NCBI GenBank assembly: GCA_003971905.1
Contig: RSEE01000002.1
Span: 1,054,001 to 1,118,000 of the forward strand
Direction: 5' to 3'
Length of the DNA stretch: 64,000 bases
From: Moniliella sp. 'wahieum'
Taxonomy: Eukaryota > Basidiomycota > Moniliellomycetes > Moniliellales > Moniliellaceae
Part shown: piece after piece, positions 12,487 through 24,044 of the stretch
Numbering within the stretch: the stretch's first letter is position 1
Layout: each line of letters opens with the position of its first letter
Translations under genes and position numbers: made by a program
Notes under the pieces: model-generated
Database searches by the model: none
What the model was told of the DNA's origin: nothing
What the model saw: the letters and a program-made list of their open reading frames with translations, nothing else

Positions 12487-13197
12487 GGTCGAATGGGAAA
12501 GGGATGGGGTGGTGGGTCAAAGATCCAAGCGCCAGGGGCTTCCACACTGCGCGCTGGCCTATTTAAAGTCAAGTGGCGCCTGAGCGGCCCCGCGGCCCTC
12601 GATGGACGGCCAGGCATGGCGCCTGTGTGGGCGCAGCAACCTTTTTCGCCCGCGCCTTTTCGAGGGGCCCTCCCAATAGGTGCGATCCATTTTGGCTTGG
12701 TTTGGCCACCACCAGCATAACCACCTCCACAACCACCGCGTTTTCACACTTTTCACCCCCACCCGACACACCTGCTTAGGCGAGAGAGTTAGATTCAAGA
12801 GCCCGCTCATCGTGCTTATCGAGCAAAAAGGCCTGCACACGGGCCACAACACAACACAATCGACGCAGATGATAGACTCTCATCACAGGCCTCTCAAACC
12901 AGCGCCACGCAACAAACGAGAACAGCTGTTGGCACCATTACATGATGTACACGCATGTGGCTATCACCAGGACGAGGAAGGCAGCGTTTTCTATACAAAA
13001 ACGTGTATTAAAGCAGCAGTGAAGAAGGTAGTGGAACAGGTGTGTTGGTGAGCACCAGATGGTGTATACAGTAGAGACGAGAAAATGTGTTGCTCGTAGG
13101 GTTATGGCACCTGGTTGTACAAAACGCTTCTGGGGGATCATGAAGGACAGAACGCGAAGAAGGGATGGAAGGCAGAGGTGCGGCTTGGATCCGTGTG
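12487..13197. other. Intergenic region upstream of DBP5
   Basis: This is the promoter side of DBP5 and the 3' flank of the transporter gene. It contains a CA/CCA-rich patch at about 12710-12775. I see no conserved coding or RNA gene. Confidence 0.5.
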
Positions 13198-14301
13198 TTA
13201 ATCCGAGCGCGTAAGGTCACCAGGTGGAAGGCGGAAGATGGACGTGGTTCCATCGCACAGACCACAAGCGGCAGTGTAGAAAGCAAGCAGGGCAGTGACG
13301 ATCCCAATTGCGCCTCCTGCCGTTTGGACATGGGAGCTTCCGGAAAATTCGTTGGCCATGAGGAGGATGAAGGTGAGCCAGAGGAAGAAGACGGTGGAAA
13401 AGAGGGCGATTGAGCTGCGCACGCACGCTGCAAGGAAAATGAAGGTGACAATCACCCAGGCGCTGAGGTAGATACCGATTGCATTGGGTAACTCGTCAGC
13501 AGGCACGGCTTGTTGAATCCCGAACCAGGGAATGAAAATGCATGCATATGACCACCAAAAGGAGCCGTCTGGGGAAAAGCACAGTCAGAATCTACACGAC
13601 AAAGGGGGTGGCGATTGGGCTGCTTATTCTCTCTCGAGAGTGTCTGCAAAAGGGGAGAGTAAACGTACACATGCACTGTGGTGGGAGAAGAGGCGGCGAA
13701 AAGAGGAGCGATCGCAGAAATGATACGGTTAGCAAACCCTTTTGTCACCATAGAAAAGACTGAAAAGAGGGTTGTGGTGCACCCATCAGACCATCGTCGA
13801 AACAGAAACGTACAAAGACTGCACCACCGAAAGTGTTGCCCACAGCAAATTCCCATACACCCGCAACAAACTGGGCCATGCCCCCGGTGGCCACACAAAG
13901 TGCGACGACAAGTTCGGGGTGGGAAACGCCCCGAGTGCCAACATTGAACAGCGAAAGAACCCAAGTGGTAGTGGCAAAGCCCAGCAGACCCAACGGCGAG
14001 GGTGAACCGAAGCGACTGCACACACATCCTGGTCAGGCCTATTGGATTTGGCGGGATAAACATGACTCGAGAGACAGATGATGGTAGTGGTCTTTGCAGC
14101 AAAGAATGCTTACCGATGGTATACTGGGAAGGCCGGCTGGGAGGTATCTTCAGCGTGGCCGCCGGCTGTGCGGGCACGCACTAAGGCTGGGAAGCTAGTG
14201 CGCGAGACCTCAGTCGCGCCTTGGCCAGATTCGGTCCCCATGTCAATGGTCGAGTGCTGGGCACCCAAGGTGTTTTTGATTTCGACGTTGCTAGAGCTCA
14301 T
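13198..14301 (-). CDS. GPR1/FUN34/YaaH-family membrane protein (acetate transporter-like)
   Basis: Plasma-membrane protein of the family that includes yeast Ady2/Ato and Yarrowia Gpr1, which move or sense acetate and ammonia. The start ATG is at 14301 (MSSSNVEIKN). A hydrophilic N-terminal tail of about 60 residues ends in FPVYHR. A first intron (GTAAGC donor, GTGTGCAG acceptor) leads to SPSPLGLLGF, a variant of the family signature NPAPLGL. Membrane helices follow: FATTTWVLSLFNVGTRGVS, LVVALCVATGGMAQFVAGVW with EFAVGNTFGG, then after further introns YACIFIPWFGI, AIGIYLSAWVIVTFIFLAAC and FFLWLTFILLMANEF. The order matches the six-helix family. The last exon holds the stop at 13198. At least three introns are needed, placing this among the more intron-rich genes here. 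Substrate cannot be told from sequence. Confidence 0.85.
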
Positions 14302-15934
14302 TTGGAAAGATCCCCGAAGATTGGGGGGGGATGTGATGGGTGTGAGGGCGGATAACGAAACAGGCGAGTGCCCCAAATGTACGGGGCGTTTTATAGTCTT
14401 GATGTGCCTGTATGGACGACAGAAACCTCTTCTATACCTACTGGGTCTTGCGTCAAGAAACGCCGCCAGCCATACAGTGATGCGAATGGTTGGGTTAGAA
14501 AACCTTTATTCGCCCATTGTATAGATGGTTCGCACCATCACCGGGGGATAGGCTTTGAGGGTGAGATGTGGCAAATGTGCACTGCTGGGAGAAGAAAACG
14601 CGCGAGAAGGCCAAAGGGGTGTGCGGGATGGGCCCCCGCATTGCTGCCTGTTGGTACCACAAATGTATGCGTTCCAGCACGTACGTGCTGTTGTGGACGC
14701 AACCAAATCGCGCCGACACCAGAAGAGACGTCCGATCTCCGAGCCGAGATGGTCGTGGTGCCACCCGCAACTACACACGTTCAAAATGGCGCTGAATCAA
14801 CGCCAACGACATCGACGTCAACGTCAACGTACTGATGGATACTGAATTGGCATATGGGAGGGGAGCGCTGGTGCGGGGAGAGGGGTGGCTGTGGTGTGGT
14901 GGTGGGTACGCAGACTCCTCTGTGCGGTGGACCCCTCCTCCAACCCAACCTGCGGCTCCCGCACGAGTATATTTGCACGTCACTGTCCCGGCGGCTGCGT
15001 GCATTGCTAGTCAGACGACTAGTGGCTAGTGGCTGCGCCTGCGCCTGCTTCGGTTCTCCCGCCCGCATGCTTCACCCCAACCGGCGTGCAGGTGGGACTG
15101 GTGGCGCAGTTAAGAGACGGTGACCGGTGACGCGGAGCAATACGTAAGCCCGGGCGGATGCTGCGTATCCCCGCGCGGCTCTTGACTGGCAGGTGGAGTG
15201 TGTGCGGGGGCGTGTGGTGCGGCTGGCATCCGATCGCAGTGCGGGGCAGGCGGTAGCCGGCAGCAGCTCGTCGCTAGTCTACTCCCCGCGTGGGATGGGG
15301 CGATGGTGTGGGCAGCAGGTACGATGCTGTGTTGTTGGTCGCGCTGGCCGCCACGCCAACCCACAACGCCCCTACTACCATCCATTCATCCCACTGTTTG
15401 CCCTCACCAGACAGCACCCCCCCGACTACCTACTGCTCGATCGCTCAGCCTCTTCCATTGTCCATGTCGTTGTGCCATCAGCTGAGTGTGCCCCGAAAGG
15501 GCGAGGCGAATGCGGTGCGGGATCCCCATTCGTCGGTCAAGGGATGGGGCGGAACCTGCGCGGTCTCTCTCATGGTCGATGGAAGTACCAGAGAGAGAGA
15601 GAAAGGTTGCGAAGAGAGGTGCCATCTGTCTCGGCGTATGATGCAGCGGCTGTACTGCTTTCAGAGTCACCAGTCATTGTGGCTAGTAACGGCGCGCGTA
15701 TACAAGAGTGTTGTTGGTATAACAAGTGTATGACTTTAGCCACGAAGCGGTCTCCCACAGACTCCTATCCCCCCGCTTTTCCCACCAACCACACGACATC
15801 ACCACTCTACTTGGGTGTTCGGGGACGCACAGGAGGCTAGACGATCCCGGCGAGAATGCAAATGTGCTAGGAGGCACAGCCAGTACCACACTCCCATGTG
15901 GTATGCCACAGCTGAAAAAAGTCCACGTTTGGGA
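14302..15934. other. Intergenic stretch of 1.6 kb
   Basis: No conserved gene is visible. There are (AC)GTCAACGT-like short repeats at 14806-14832 and alternating C-rich and G-rich segments. It holds the promoter of the transporter gene on the left and the 3' flank of HRD3 on the right. Confidence 0.5.
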
Positions 15935-18900
15935 TCACAGGTTGGCGGCCGCCTCTGCAAAGGCACGTGCTGCCTGCACGCCGTCCTGGCCCTCTGGCTG
16001 AGGATCACCCGCCTCTCCCCCCTGCACCTCGGCAAGGTTTTGGTCGAGACGGGCAATCTGCGCTTGCACGTTCCGTCGTGCAAAGAAGAGGTAGGTCAAG
16101 GCGCCGACGATGAGAATCACCACCACGCTTTCGACCGTCCCTTGCGGCGCTTCATCCAGCTCCCCGTCCTCCTCAGGCAGGCGGTCGGGTTCGGGGGCGG
16201 CTCAAAACGGGATCGGAAGGTGGAGGGCGGGTGAGGAGAGCTTGTTCTTCCTGCTCCGTGTAAGCAAACTGGTCATTGGGCTGTCCCAGTGAGTACTGGG
16301 ACAAGAGATGCAACGCTGAAGTATCCCCCTCCAGCATAGCCGCCCAAAAGGCGCGCCAATGGAGGCGGACAAGGGAAAGAAAGATAGGGAGATAGGGCTC
16401 TTGTTGGTTGGTTTCCCAGGCCATATCATAGTAGCGCTTGGCCAGGTAAAAGTTCCTCCTCGGCACCCCCAGGCCCATCTCGTACATCCACGCCATGTCC
16501 CAATAGGCCAGGGAGGAAGTATGGTCCAAGGCACTTTGGTAGCAAGCCGCCGCCTTGTTGTACTCCACTGGCGCACCAAGACCACGGAAGTAATAGTCGC
16601 CCATCTTGACCAGCGAATCAATGTTGCCTTGGGCTGCGGAGCGAGACCACTGCAACAACGCCAACCGATCTGTCCGTTCGTCCCCCTGCTTCTTCCCGAG
16701 CAGCCGAGGAAGGAGCGACGTGTCTCGGTCCAGAATCCAGGCGAGATTGTTTTGAGCAGCCTCGTACCCCCATTCTCCCGCCATCGACCATCCTAGCAAA
16801 GCAACCGATCGATCGTTCGCCCGCCATGCCCGTTCGGCAAGAGCATAGGTCGGGTGTTCCCAATCGCCCCTCTCAACAACCATCTTGAACTCTTGCACGG
16901 CCGAGCGGCAATACGCGCCGCCTGCCCGGGCCGCGGCAGCATCCAACTTGCCCATAAAATAGCGTGCTTCAAAGTTGTTGCCATGCAGAATCGCAGTCGC
17001 GAACTTTTCCCTCGCGTCGGCAAACTCACCCATATCATACAAGATCTTGCCTAGTTGAGCGGGAGCGTCCGGGTGGAAGGACCGCACAGCGGCCTTGGTA
17101 AAATGTCGCGCGGCCAAGGAGAAGTTCTTGCTCTCCATACCAAGCCCATCCCGCAACATAATCCCGGTCATTACCACCGAACTGGCATCCCCCCCTTCGA
17201 TCCCACGGCGGAACCAGACCCACGCACGGGCAAAGTCTTGCTTCACTCCCTCGCCGCGGAGGTACATGGCGCCCACGCGGCCGGCTGCCAGCGCAGCTTG
17301 CTTTCCCAGCTCGGGGTTCACGCCTGCCACCTGAGGATCGACCTTCTGGATCGTTTTCTCATCGGGTCGCATCCCTGGTAAGATCACCTTGGCCACAGCG
17401 CCACTATCCCTCGGCCAGACTTGGGTGGTGATCTTGACGAAATACTCAAGCGCGCGTTTGTAGTCTCTTGGGATCATACCGGCTTCATCCCCACCCCAGA
17501 GACTACCATGGTAGTACACCTGAGCTAGGAGTTGGATGAACGAGACTTCTCCATGGTTGGCATGGTACTCGTAAAACTCGAGCAAATCAGCAAGGCCACG
17601 GGCGTTTCCGGCTTCCTGGCCGAGGCCTGGATGGTTGCCCAAGATGGCTCGCATCAGGGGCTTGCCTGCCTCCAACCCCGAACTCGCTACCGATGCACCG
17701 GCCCCATAGACACCTCCGGCAAAGTCGGACAGGCGCACCTTGTTAGGAGGTAGAGAGAGCCCCCCGGGGGACCCGAGATAAACCGCGCATAAGCTCCAGC
17801 GTATGTCAGCCACTCAGAACTACAGAGGGAGGGGGCATACCTTGGTCTGCGGCTTGCTCGTACCAGTGCATGGCGAGGGAACACGAGGGGCTGGTACCAA
17901 TACCAAAAAAGTAGCGGTACGCAAGGGCAATTTGCGCCTCCGAGTTGCCTTGTTGTGCGGCGGTGGCGAAATGCAAGTTGGCCAACGCTTGGGGATGAGG
18001 AATCTCGTCCGACTCCATCCGAGAAATGTTGGAGGGGAGGTAAAGTCCATCAGCACGGACCAACTGGGAGGTAGAAGATGTCCAATGGCTGGCATGGAGG
18101 AAGCCTAGGCGCGCATGGGCCGAGCTGTTGCCGGTCAAGTCGGCAAGGCGAGTGAAACATGTTTGAGCTTTGGATGCGTTGGCTTCCACCCCATGGCTTC
18201 CCCAGAGGAAATGTTCCCCCAAGACCCATAAAGCGTCCGACTTTCGATCAATCGTGTCGCTCACAAGCAGAGGGGGGGAGTGGCCAAGAAGTGTGTCGTT
18301 TCCTAGCCTATCGTTGTAATGCGAGAGGACGTCATCCACAATGGCTTCTGACGACGGCTGGGGGCCTTCCAGCGGGTCCCCCGCAACCCACAGGAGCAGC
18401 TCCTCAGCAGTCGACACTCGCTGTGTCCTGCGTTGGAGTGGACTCCAGGCCTCCGTTTCATCCACTTCGGCCCCGTTGTCCGCCTGAAACAGACGCAACA
18501 CTGTGCGTGCGACATACCCAGCAACGCGGTCTGTATAACTTTTCTCCTCTGATACCTGGTCGTCGCCCAAGAACGGTCCGAGAAACGCATCGTCGGGGTA
18601 GGCCTCCCATGCGGGCCAGAGAGGCAGTGCCTGAGCGCCGGGCCAAGTGAGCTTCTCGTGATCCTGGGATGCAGCGCGGAGCTCCATCAGGTCGGGTCGG
18701 CGCTTCCGTCGCCCCAGTCGGGCTGGTGGTGGGGACCTCCACCACTTTTTCCCCCAGTGGAAAAGTCGGCCTACAGGCCAGTGTCGTAGAGAGTTGAATG
18801 CATCCATGACTGTGCCCGGGACCCCAGCGAAGCTCGTAACTGACCGCTTGCGCTGGAGTGCAACCCATCCTGGACTGTATCGCTAGAGGAGGAGGAAGGG

Positions 18901-19157
18901 CGGGATGGTGAGGTGGAAGCGTCCTCGGCCAGTGTGACACTTCGGAGTAATGCCAGAGCATGGTCGTATGCTTCGTTGGGGGTGTAGTGCTCAAGCTTGG
19001 GTGCGGGATCGAGTGGGGGCTGGGATGGGGTGGAGGCGGAAGAGGCCGCAAAGGGGAAGGAGACCCAGGAGGACAAAGACAAGGAGCGATGGCCGACGAA
19101 ATCGGCGTAATCGTGTTGAGCACGTCCCGGGATGGGAACGACGCATGCCCACAGCCA
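15935..19157 (-). CDS. HRD3: ERAD ubiquitin-ligase adaptor Hrd3/SEL1L, Sel1 repeats
   Basis: Luminal partner of the Hrd1 ubiquitin ligase that receives misfolded proteins in the ER. The start is probably ATG 19157, giving a basic N-terminus and hydrophobic signal stretch (SLLVFVLLGLLPLCGLF). The bulk is Sel1-type repeats, e.g. AQIALAYRYFFGIGTSPSCS, GRVGAMYLRGEGVKQDFARA and MGDYYFRGLGAPVEYNKAAA. An intron at 17794-17840 (47 nt) joins YEQAADQ to AYARFISGPPGG, a segment strongly conserved in Hrd3. The C-terminus has an acidic linker, one transmembrane helix (VVVILIVGALTYLFFA) and a short cytosolic tail. This topology fits Hrd3. Single-base shifts occur near 19030 and near 16205; the middle of about 540 codons is uninterrupted. 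Length of about 1000 residues is slightly above the yeast protein. Confidence 0.9.
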
Positions 19158-20122
19158 TCGCAGCGCACCGCCGCACAGACGATCAAATGGTGGTGGCGGC
19201 GGCGGCGCTCCTCGCAGCGGCCGTGCGTAGTCCCGCTCGCGTGCACACCGCCACTCGTCTCCACGTCAGCGCAAGCGAGAGCTTGGACCACCCAACCCTA
19301 GCAGACCCTCATTTAAATTGCTGCCGCGGATCTGAGCAGAACTTAATTGAACAGCAATTTTAAGGACACAAAAGATGCGCTTCGCCGCTACCAGGTGGGC
19401 CCAGCCGGCGTTTACGAAAGACAAAAGTTCGCGCTTACCCTTTCGCGCCTTCCCTGCTAGAAAGAGTCAATAGGTCGAAGCGGCGATGTGTAAAAATGCG
19501 CCAATTCTCGCATGGCGATAGTTTGGGAGACCCTACTGACGACTGAAAATGTACTGTGGTGTACGTCTGTGCGGTCGTGTGTGCATGCTCTTCAGAGTTC
19601 TATTACTATACTCTCTCACACAGTGGTAGTCTCAACTAACATCAATCACAATAATTGGATGCGGACACGGCTTTTGTTCACACAAACGGCATTCTCTCCC
19701 ATTCCTACACACACACACTACCTCACCCAAAACATCGCCGTATATGCCAGAAAACCGACAGCTCCGCGTCTCTCCGAAGTATCTTCTGTTGGTCCGTCCT
19801 CTTCTCCGCACAATTATACATGCAGGAAAGTTTTAAAAGGCAAACCATATGCGTATCTGATCTGATACCCTGGCGGAGGCTATGCAAGCCGAAGCACTCT
19901 CCACAAGGGTTTTCGGCCCTGACAGCTTCACCAAGGTATATATTCCCTGCCACCGCGGTTGTGCGAAAATATATAAAAAGGCGACGGCTCTGACCCACAC
20001 ACAGAAATACACCCACCCACCCACCCTTCAATCCCTCGTATTCTTCTCTCATTCCAGCTTTCCAGCCTTTCATAATCCATCCAGGCCATTTCGCAATCAT
20101 CTCTATCATCTTCTCCCTAAAC
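19158..20122. other. Intergenic region ahead of the first metallothionein-like gene
   Basis: No coding gene seen. It includes a CA repeat at 19698-19722, then a clear TATA box, and an ACCC-repeat and pyrimidine-rich leader at 19998-20120 running up to the small cysteine-rich gene. Confidence 0.5.
19970..19980 (+). promoter_or_regulatory. TATA box of the first metallothionein-like gene
   Basis: TATATAAAAAG stands about 143 bp before the ATG at 20123. Between them lies a pyrimidine-rich leader with ACCC repeats. A strong TATA box suits an inducible gene. No convincing metal-response element could be identified by eye. Confidence 0.6.
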
Positions 20123-20322
20123 ATGTCTGTAAGTAACCCCACTCGTCGCCCTCACATTTTCTGTTCTAGGGAGGCAGAGCTTTGCTGACCGAATCCTGGT
20201 AAGGACAGTGCCCGTGCGGAGCCAACGTTTCCAGTACTACCTGCCCCTGCACCCAGGGGTCGAGCAGCAGCGAGTCCAGCTCGTGCGGTTCGAGCTGCGC
20301 CTGCGATGGATGCAAGCACTAG
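20123..20322 (+). CDS. Small metallothionein-like cysteine-rich protein, copy 1
   Basis: Predicted two-exon gene. ATG TCT at 20123-20128 is followed by an 80-nt intron (20129-20208; GTAAGT donor, TGCTGAC branch site at about 20183, acceptor ACAG), then exon 2 to a TAG at 20320-20322. The product is only 39 residues with 8 cysteines, in CPC, CPC and CxxxCxCxxC arrangement (CPCGANVSS..., then SCGSSCACDGCKH), and no aromatic residues. That is typical of fungal metallothioneins, which chelate Cu(I), Zn(II) or Cd(II) in the cytosol. An N-terminal exon of two codons and a very late intron are plausible for such tiny genes. A similar gene follows 755 bp downstream on the same strand. Splicing is inferred, not proven. 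Confidence 0.68.
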
Positions 20323-21076
20323 TAAAAACCTCCAATCTCCACTTCGGCCCGGGCTCTTTTCTTGAAATGTGGTCCTGCATGCCCTGACGCCCCTATATAG
20401 GCGAAACCCTTTTTCATCGCATAGGTGTATGGGCACCCCCCCCCCCCCCTCTCATCTTTCTCAAGTTGAAGCTCCATCCCTCTATTTTCACTCTGGTGGG
20501 ATCACGTTATTGATCCATGTCAATGAAAGAGATGTGGGTTATTGTGAGGTGAGGATGGCGAGAGTTCAACAGAGGGACATTCTATCATAGATCGCACTCC
20601 CTCTGCATCAAATTTAAACGCCAGCAGGAGACGGAAATTGGAGAGAATCCGCTACCCATGACCAGTGGACGAGTCTTGCGTTGCTTGTCCTTTCTTCAGA
20701 GGCTTGAACGGCCTGACCAACTCCCTCTCAGTACATGTGGAACCTCTCTCTGCACCCAGAGGCGAAGTGATTGAAAGATTGGCCGTGCATGACAGTCATG
20801 TGACATGTGACATGTGGCATGTGACTCGTTGACAGCTGTACGTACGTTCTGAACAAATGAATTCAAGGATCCGGTGCCCGAGAGGAGCACGAGGGCAGTC
20901 AAAGCGCGCTTAAAGCGGCGGCCCACCCAGCCACCAACGCACTGCTGGCTCTGCTAATCGAGCTAATCTCGGTTAGCACGGCGCCCGCCGGCTCATAAGC
21001 GTTCTTCTCGTCACTTGTCCCGCCCTCCCAACCCACCTGGCTGACAACCACCCACCACCAGTCCCCATTCCTACTC
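20323..21076. other. Spacer between the two metallothionein-like genes
   Basis: No gene seen. A C14 run lies at 20436-20449, and at 20796-20823 there is a short GTGACATGTGACATGTGGCA-like direct repeat. The pyrimidine-rich stretch just before 21077 probably belongs to the promoter or leader of the second small gene. Confidence 0.5.
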
Positions 21077-21374
21077 ATGCCCGTATGTCCCTCTCCGCTC
21101 CCTCATGGGAAAGCAAGGATACTTGACGTGCTGACGCTGTACCAAGTGTCGCTGCGCCCCTCAACCGACGGCCAAGTGCTGCTCCAAGCCAAGTGAGCCC
21201 AGTACCCCTAGCTGCTGTGCCCCGAAGGCCAACCCTTGGTATCCCCCGCTGTGCCAGTGGATATGGCCTCGACGCCAGTCAGCGAACCTTCCCAGATGGC
21301 CAATTTGGGCTCATGTGGGTGCGACGAAGAGTGCAATTGTGGCTCGTCGTGCAAGTGCCCATGGCAAGCTTTAA
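21077..21374 (+). CDS. Metallothionein-like cysteine-rich protein, copy 2
   Basis: Same architecture as the gene at 20123: ATG CCC (21077-21082), then a 64-nt intron (21083-21146; GTATGT donor, GTGCTGACG branch region, ACCAAG acceptor), then a cysteine-rich exon. Exon 2 starts CRCAPQPTAKCCSKPS, with a further CC pair shortly after. After one apparent single-base shift near 21240 it continues to GSCGCDEECNCGSSCKC, a near-textbook metallothionein block of CxC and CxxxC units. This gives about 12 cysteines in roughly 75 residues. The exact 3' end is unsure: with a further one-base shift the chain would end at TAA 21372-21374. It is longer than copy 1, so not a recent perfect duplicate. Confidence 0.65.
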
Positions 21375-22221
21375 CGTGCGCCCCACGAGCCCCACGAGCC
21401 TCGCACCTGCTGTACTCTATCTTGGGTTCTCTGCCCATCGATTCCTCCGCTTCACGTAGGATTGACTACTATTGCAGCCTGCATAGAGAAAAACTGGTAT
21501 TGACGTTGGATGGCTGAAGGATCCAGAGAGTAAAGCCCTGAAGGCCAGACAATCCAAGGCTATCGGTTCGTCATGACTGGACCACTGACCTCTGATGTGT
21601 CTACCCTTCCCAGGATACTGGCTTCTTTTCTCAAGGCCCACTCTTTTACGTTCTCTAACACGCTTTGCCAGCCCCAATTAGGTTGTCCAGGTCCTCGAAA
21701 ATGACCCTCATTTGGCGTAGGAGTGATTCCATCATGCCTTGTCCGCTTGCGGCCCAGTGATTTCCTTCACCAAACAGATACGTTTCTGTCTCAAGGAGAC
21801 ACTCTCGGCATCATAGAGTGGAGCGAATGGGCCAAGATGCAAGCCCTGCTGTTTTGTCTGCTGAGGCAGTGCATTGGCTTGCATAGCTTCGAAATGGCAG
21901 AGCTCATGCATGTACAGGCTACTGGAACACGGGTGTCGCTGCGTAAGGCCCACTCTCATTGTCCTCTTCCTTGCTCATTGCACCTATTGGCCCCCCTCTT
22001 GTGGATAAGGGTCCCCATCTCTCAGCGGATGCCTTCCTGTACTACAACCGCTTTGGCATTCAGATCTATGCGAGCGTTTGTCTTGCCCGACTATACTTCC
22101 CCTTCGGTCTGCCAGAACCGAAGGGATCACTCTTTGCCCAGACCCGACTGACTCGAGCCGTAATGTTGATCCTTCCCTCAGTGGATCGTGCACGCAAAGG
22201 AATGTCATTCCAGTGGCTTAG
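21375..22221. other. Intergenic stretch after the second metallothionein-like gene
   Basis: Open frames exist on both strands but show no recognisable family or motif. I do not support a gene here. Confidence 0.45.
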
Positions 22222-23470
22222 TCAAAGGTCGACTACAGAAAACTTGCGTTCCAACAGCTCTGTATCGATCAAGTGCATGGCCTTGATAAAGCTGTCTTCG
22301 TCCAACTCTTGGCTGGCAGATACGTACGCCAGCACCGCCTGAAGGAAGGGGGGCTCCAACTTGGAGTAAGCAAACACCTTTTCTGCCTCGCTCTTGGGCA
22401 CAGATGCCCCACTGCCCCGTACGGACAGGAAAACCGTTTTGTACCGCCCACGGGCCGATGGGTCGATGGGTACCCCGGCTAGGGAACGCACCTTCTCCTC
22501 CGTATCCGCCTCCTGCGGAACGCTGATCCCTTCTCCGGGCCGCACCCATCTCGGAGCAGACGGAACGGAGATCGAAAAGTCCCACTCGACCGAGTCGAGC
22601 AAGGCCGAGCCCGAGGTCACAGATTTCGAGGTAAATTGCGGTTTCGCCTCGGTACTGCGGCGAAGTGGGACGGGGGTCGTGCTGCGCATGACAGGGTGAG
22701 AATGGTCCCTCGGAGGAAGCCGAGGTGCCTGGGCAGGTACCGGCTCAGCCGGCCGGCGCGGAACGGGGGGACCAATTGCTGGTGCACTGGGCTCGTCTGG
22801 AGCGGCCGCGGAGGAAGTATGGGTGTCGAGCTGGCGCTCGCACTCGACGCCGCGCTCGGACGAGGCGGAGGGGGCGGAGGCGCTGGCTCTCCCGATGGAT
22901 CAGTGGAAGCAGCTCCCGATACAGGTGCAAGCAAAGGCGAAGACGAGGGCATAGGTGAGGGAAGTGACGAAGGCACCGGCTTGGACGCCCGATCGGGCAT
23001 GGGAGGCGGAGGCGTCTTGCCTCTGGTGGGACCAGAGACCAATGCTGGGGAAGATGGGGGGGCGAGCGAGTCAGTTGAGGGTCGGGGCGGGTCCAATGAT
23101 GGCCTGGCGGGCGCGGGAGGGGGTTGATCGTCCTCAGGGGGCTTTGGCGAAGGGGTTGCCGATGGCTTGGGTGTTGCAGGCGTGGCAGGGGCCAAGGCGA
23201 CCGTTGGCGCAGGCTTGGGTGTGGTCACAAGCTTGGGTGTAGTCACAGGTTTGGGTGTGGCAGGAGGTGTGGGGCAGGATTGGGGTGTGGTGGCAGGCTT
23301 GGGTGGTGGTGGCAGGCTTGGGTGTGGTGGCAGGCTTGGGTGTGGTGGCAGGCTTGGGTGTGTGACGGAGGGCTTGGGCGCAGCTGGGGCGGGAGGTGTT
23401 GGAGAAGGGCCGCCCTCAAAGGCCTTAATGCGGTCACGGATGCTTTTGGTGCTTCCTCTGCCTCTGCCAT
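22222..23470 (-). CDS. Proline-rich protein with C-terminal EH-like domain (Irs4/Tax4 type)
   Basis: The start is taken as ATG 23470 (MAEAEEAPK). After a one-base shift comes SIRDRIKAFEGG, a short motif seen at the N-terminus of several fungal endocytic or cortical proteins. The next 230 residues are low-complexity Pro/Thr/Ser, including a run of KPATTP units coded by the repeat at 23220-23360. The C-terminal 100 residues read GRYKTVFLSVRGSG, then FAYSKLEPPFLQAVLAYVSA and SFIKAMHLIDTELLERK. This is the layout of an EH domain with the AMHLID hallmark before the stop at 22222. EH domains bind NPF peptides. Fungal Irs4/Tax4 have the same long disordered N-terminus and terminal EH domain and act in PI(4,5)P2 control. 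Family placement is inferred from layout. Confidence 0.6.
23220..23372 (-). repeat. In-gene minisatellite encoding KPATTP-type repeats
   Basis: On the plus strand a unit close to GGCTTGGGTGTGGTGGCA recurs several times with slight variation. Read on the minus strand it codes for tandem Pro/Lys/Thr repeats in the disordered part of the EH-domain protein. The adjacent frame reads as Thr/Gln/Ala/Cys/His repeats, which is a shadow. Confidence 0.75.
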
Positions 23471-24044
23471 AGCGCACGTACGTGGAGATGGTGGTGGGGC
23501 ACAGCAGGACCGCAATGGCAGCAGGCACGAGCGCAGTTCAGTCGCCCGGTCGACCGGTGATGTCACTGGTCCCTGGGGCCGGTCTGCCGGTGCCTGGGTG
23601 CCTCAGCCACCCAGCCCTAGGGTTATCCTGGTTGTCATTATCCACCTGAGGGGCCTGACCAAAGGTAAGTACTTAACTTGACCCAGCGCCAACGTACAAT
23701 CCATCTCTAAGCCACCGCGACCCCCTCCTTCGCTCGCCGATAGGTCCGAACCCTTCCCCCCGTTCCATATTCCTGACGCCGCGTGCAGATCCTGCCTTCA
23801 GCCCCACCACAGCTGATGTGCTTTTGATAAAGTGCATGTAAATTGTGCACGCGCTATCAGTTCCCCCCTTCGCCTTGTCCCTCCTCCCATTTAAGAGAGT
23901 CTATTCGTGTGATGGCATAGGCGATGTCGTTGTGGTCGACCTACAGCTATATTCATCAGACGAGTTGAATGAATCATGAAAATGATGATGGTGGTGGCAG
24001 GGCGTAAGGAGACAACAGTGAAGCACAGCCAGGCAAGGTCTCGA
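23471..24044. other. Intergenic
   Basis: Promoter of the EH-domain gene and 3' flank of the acyltransferase gene. Pyrimidine-rich blocks are present; no gene seen. Confidence 0.5.
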
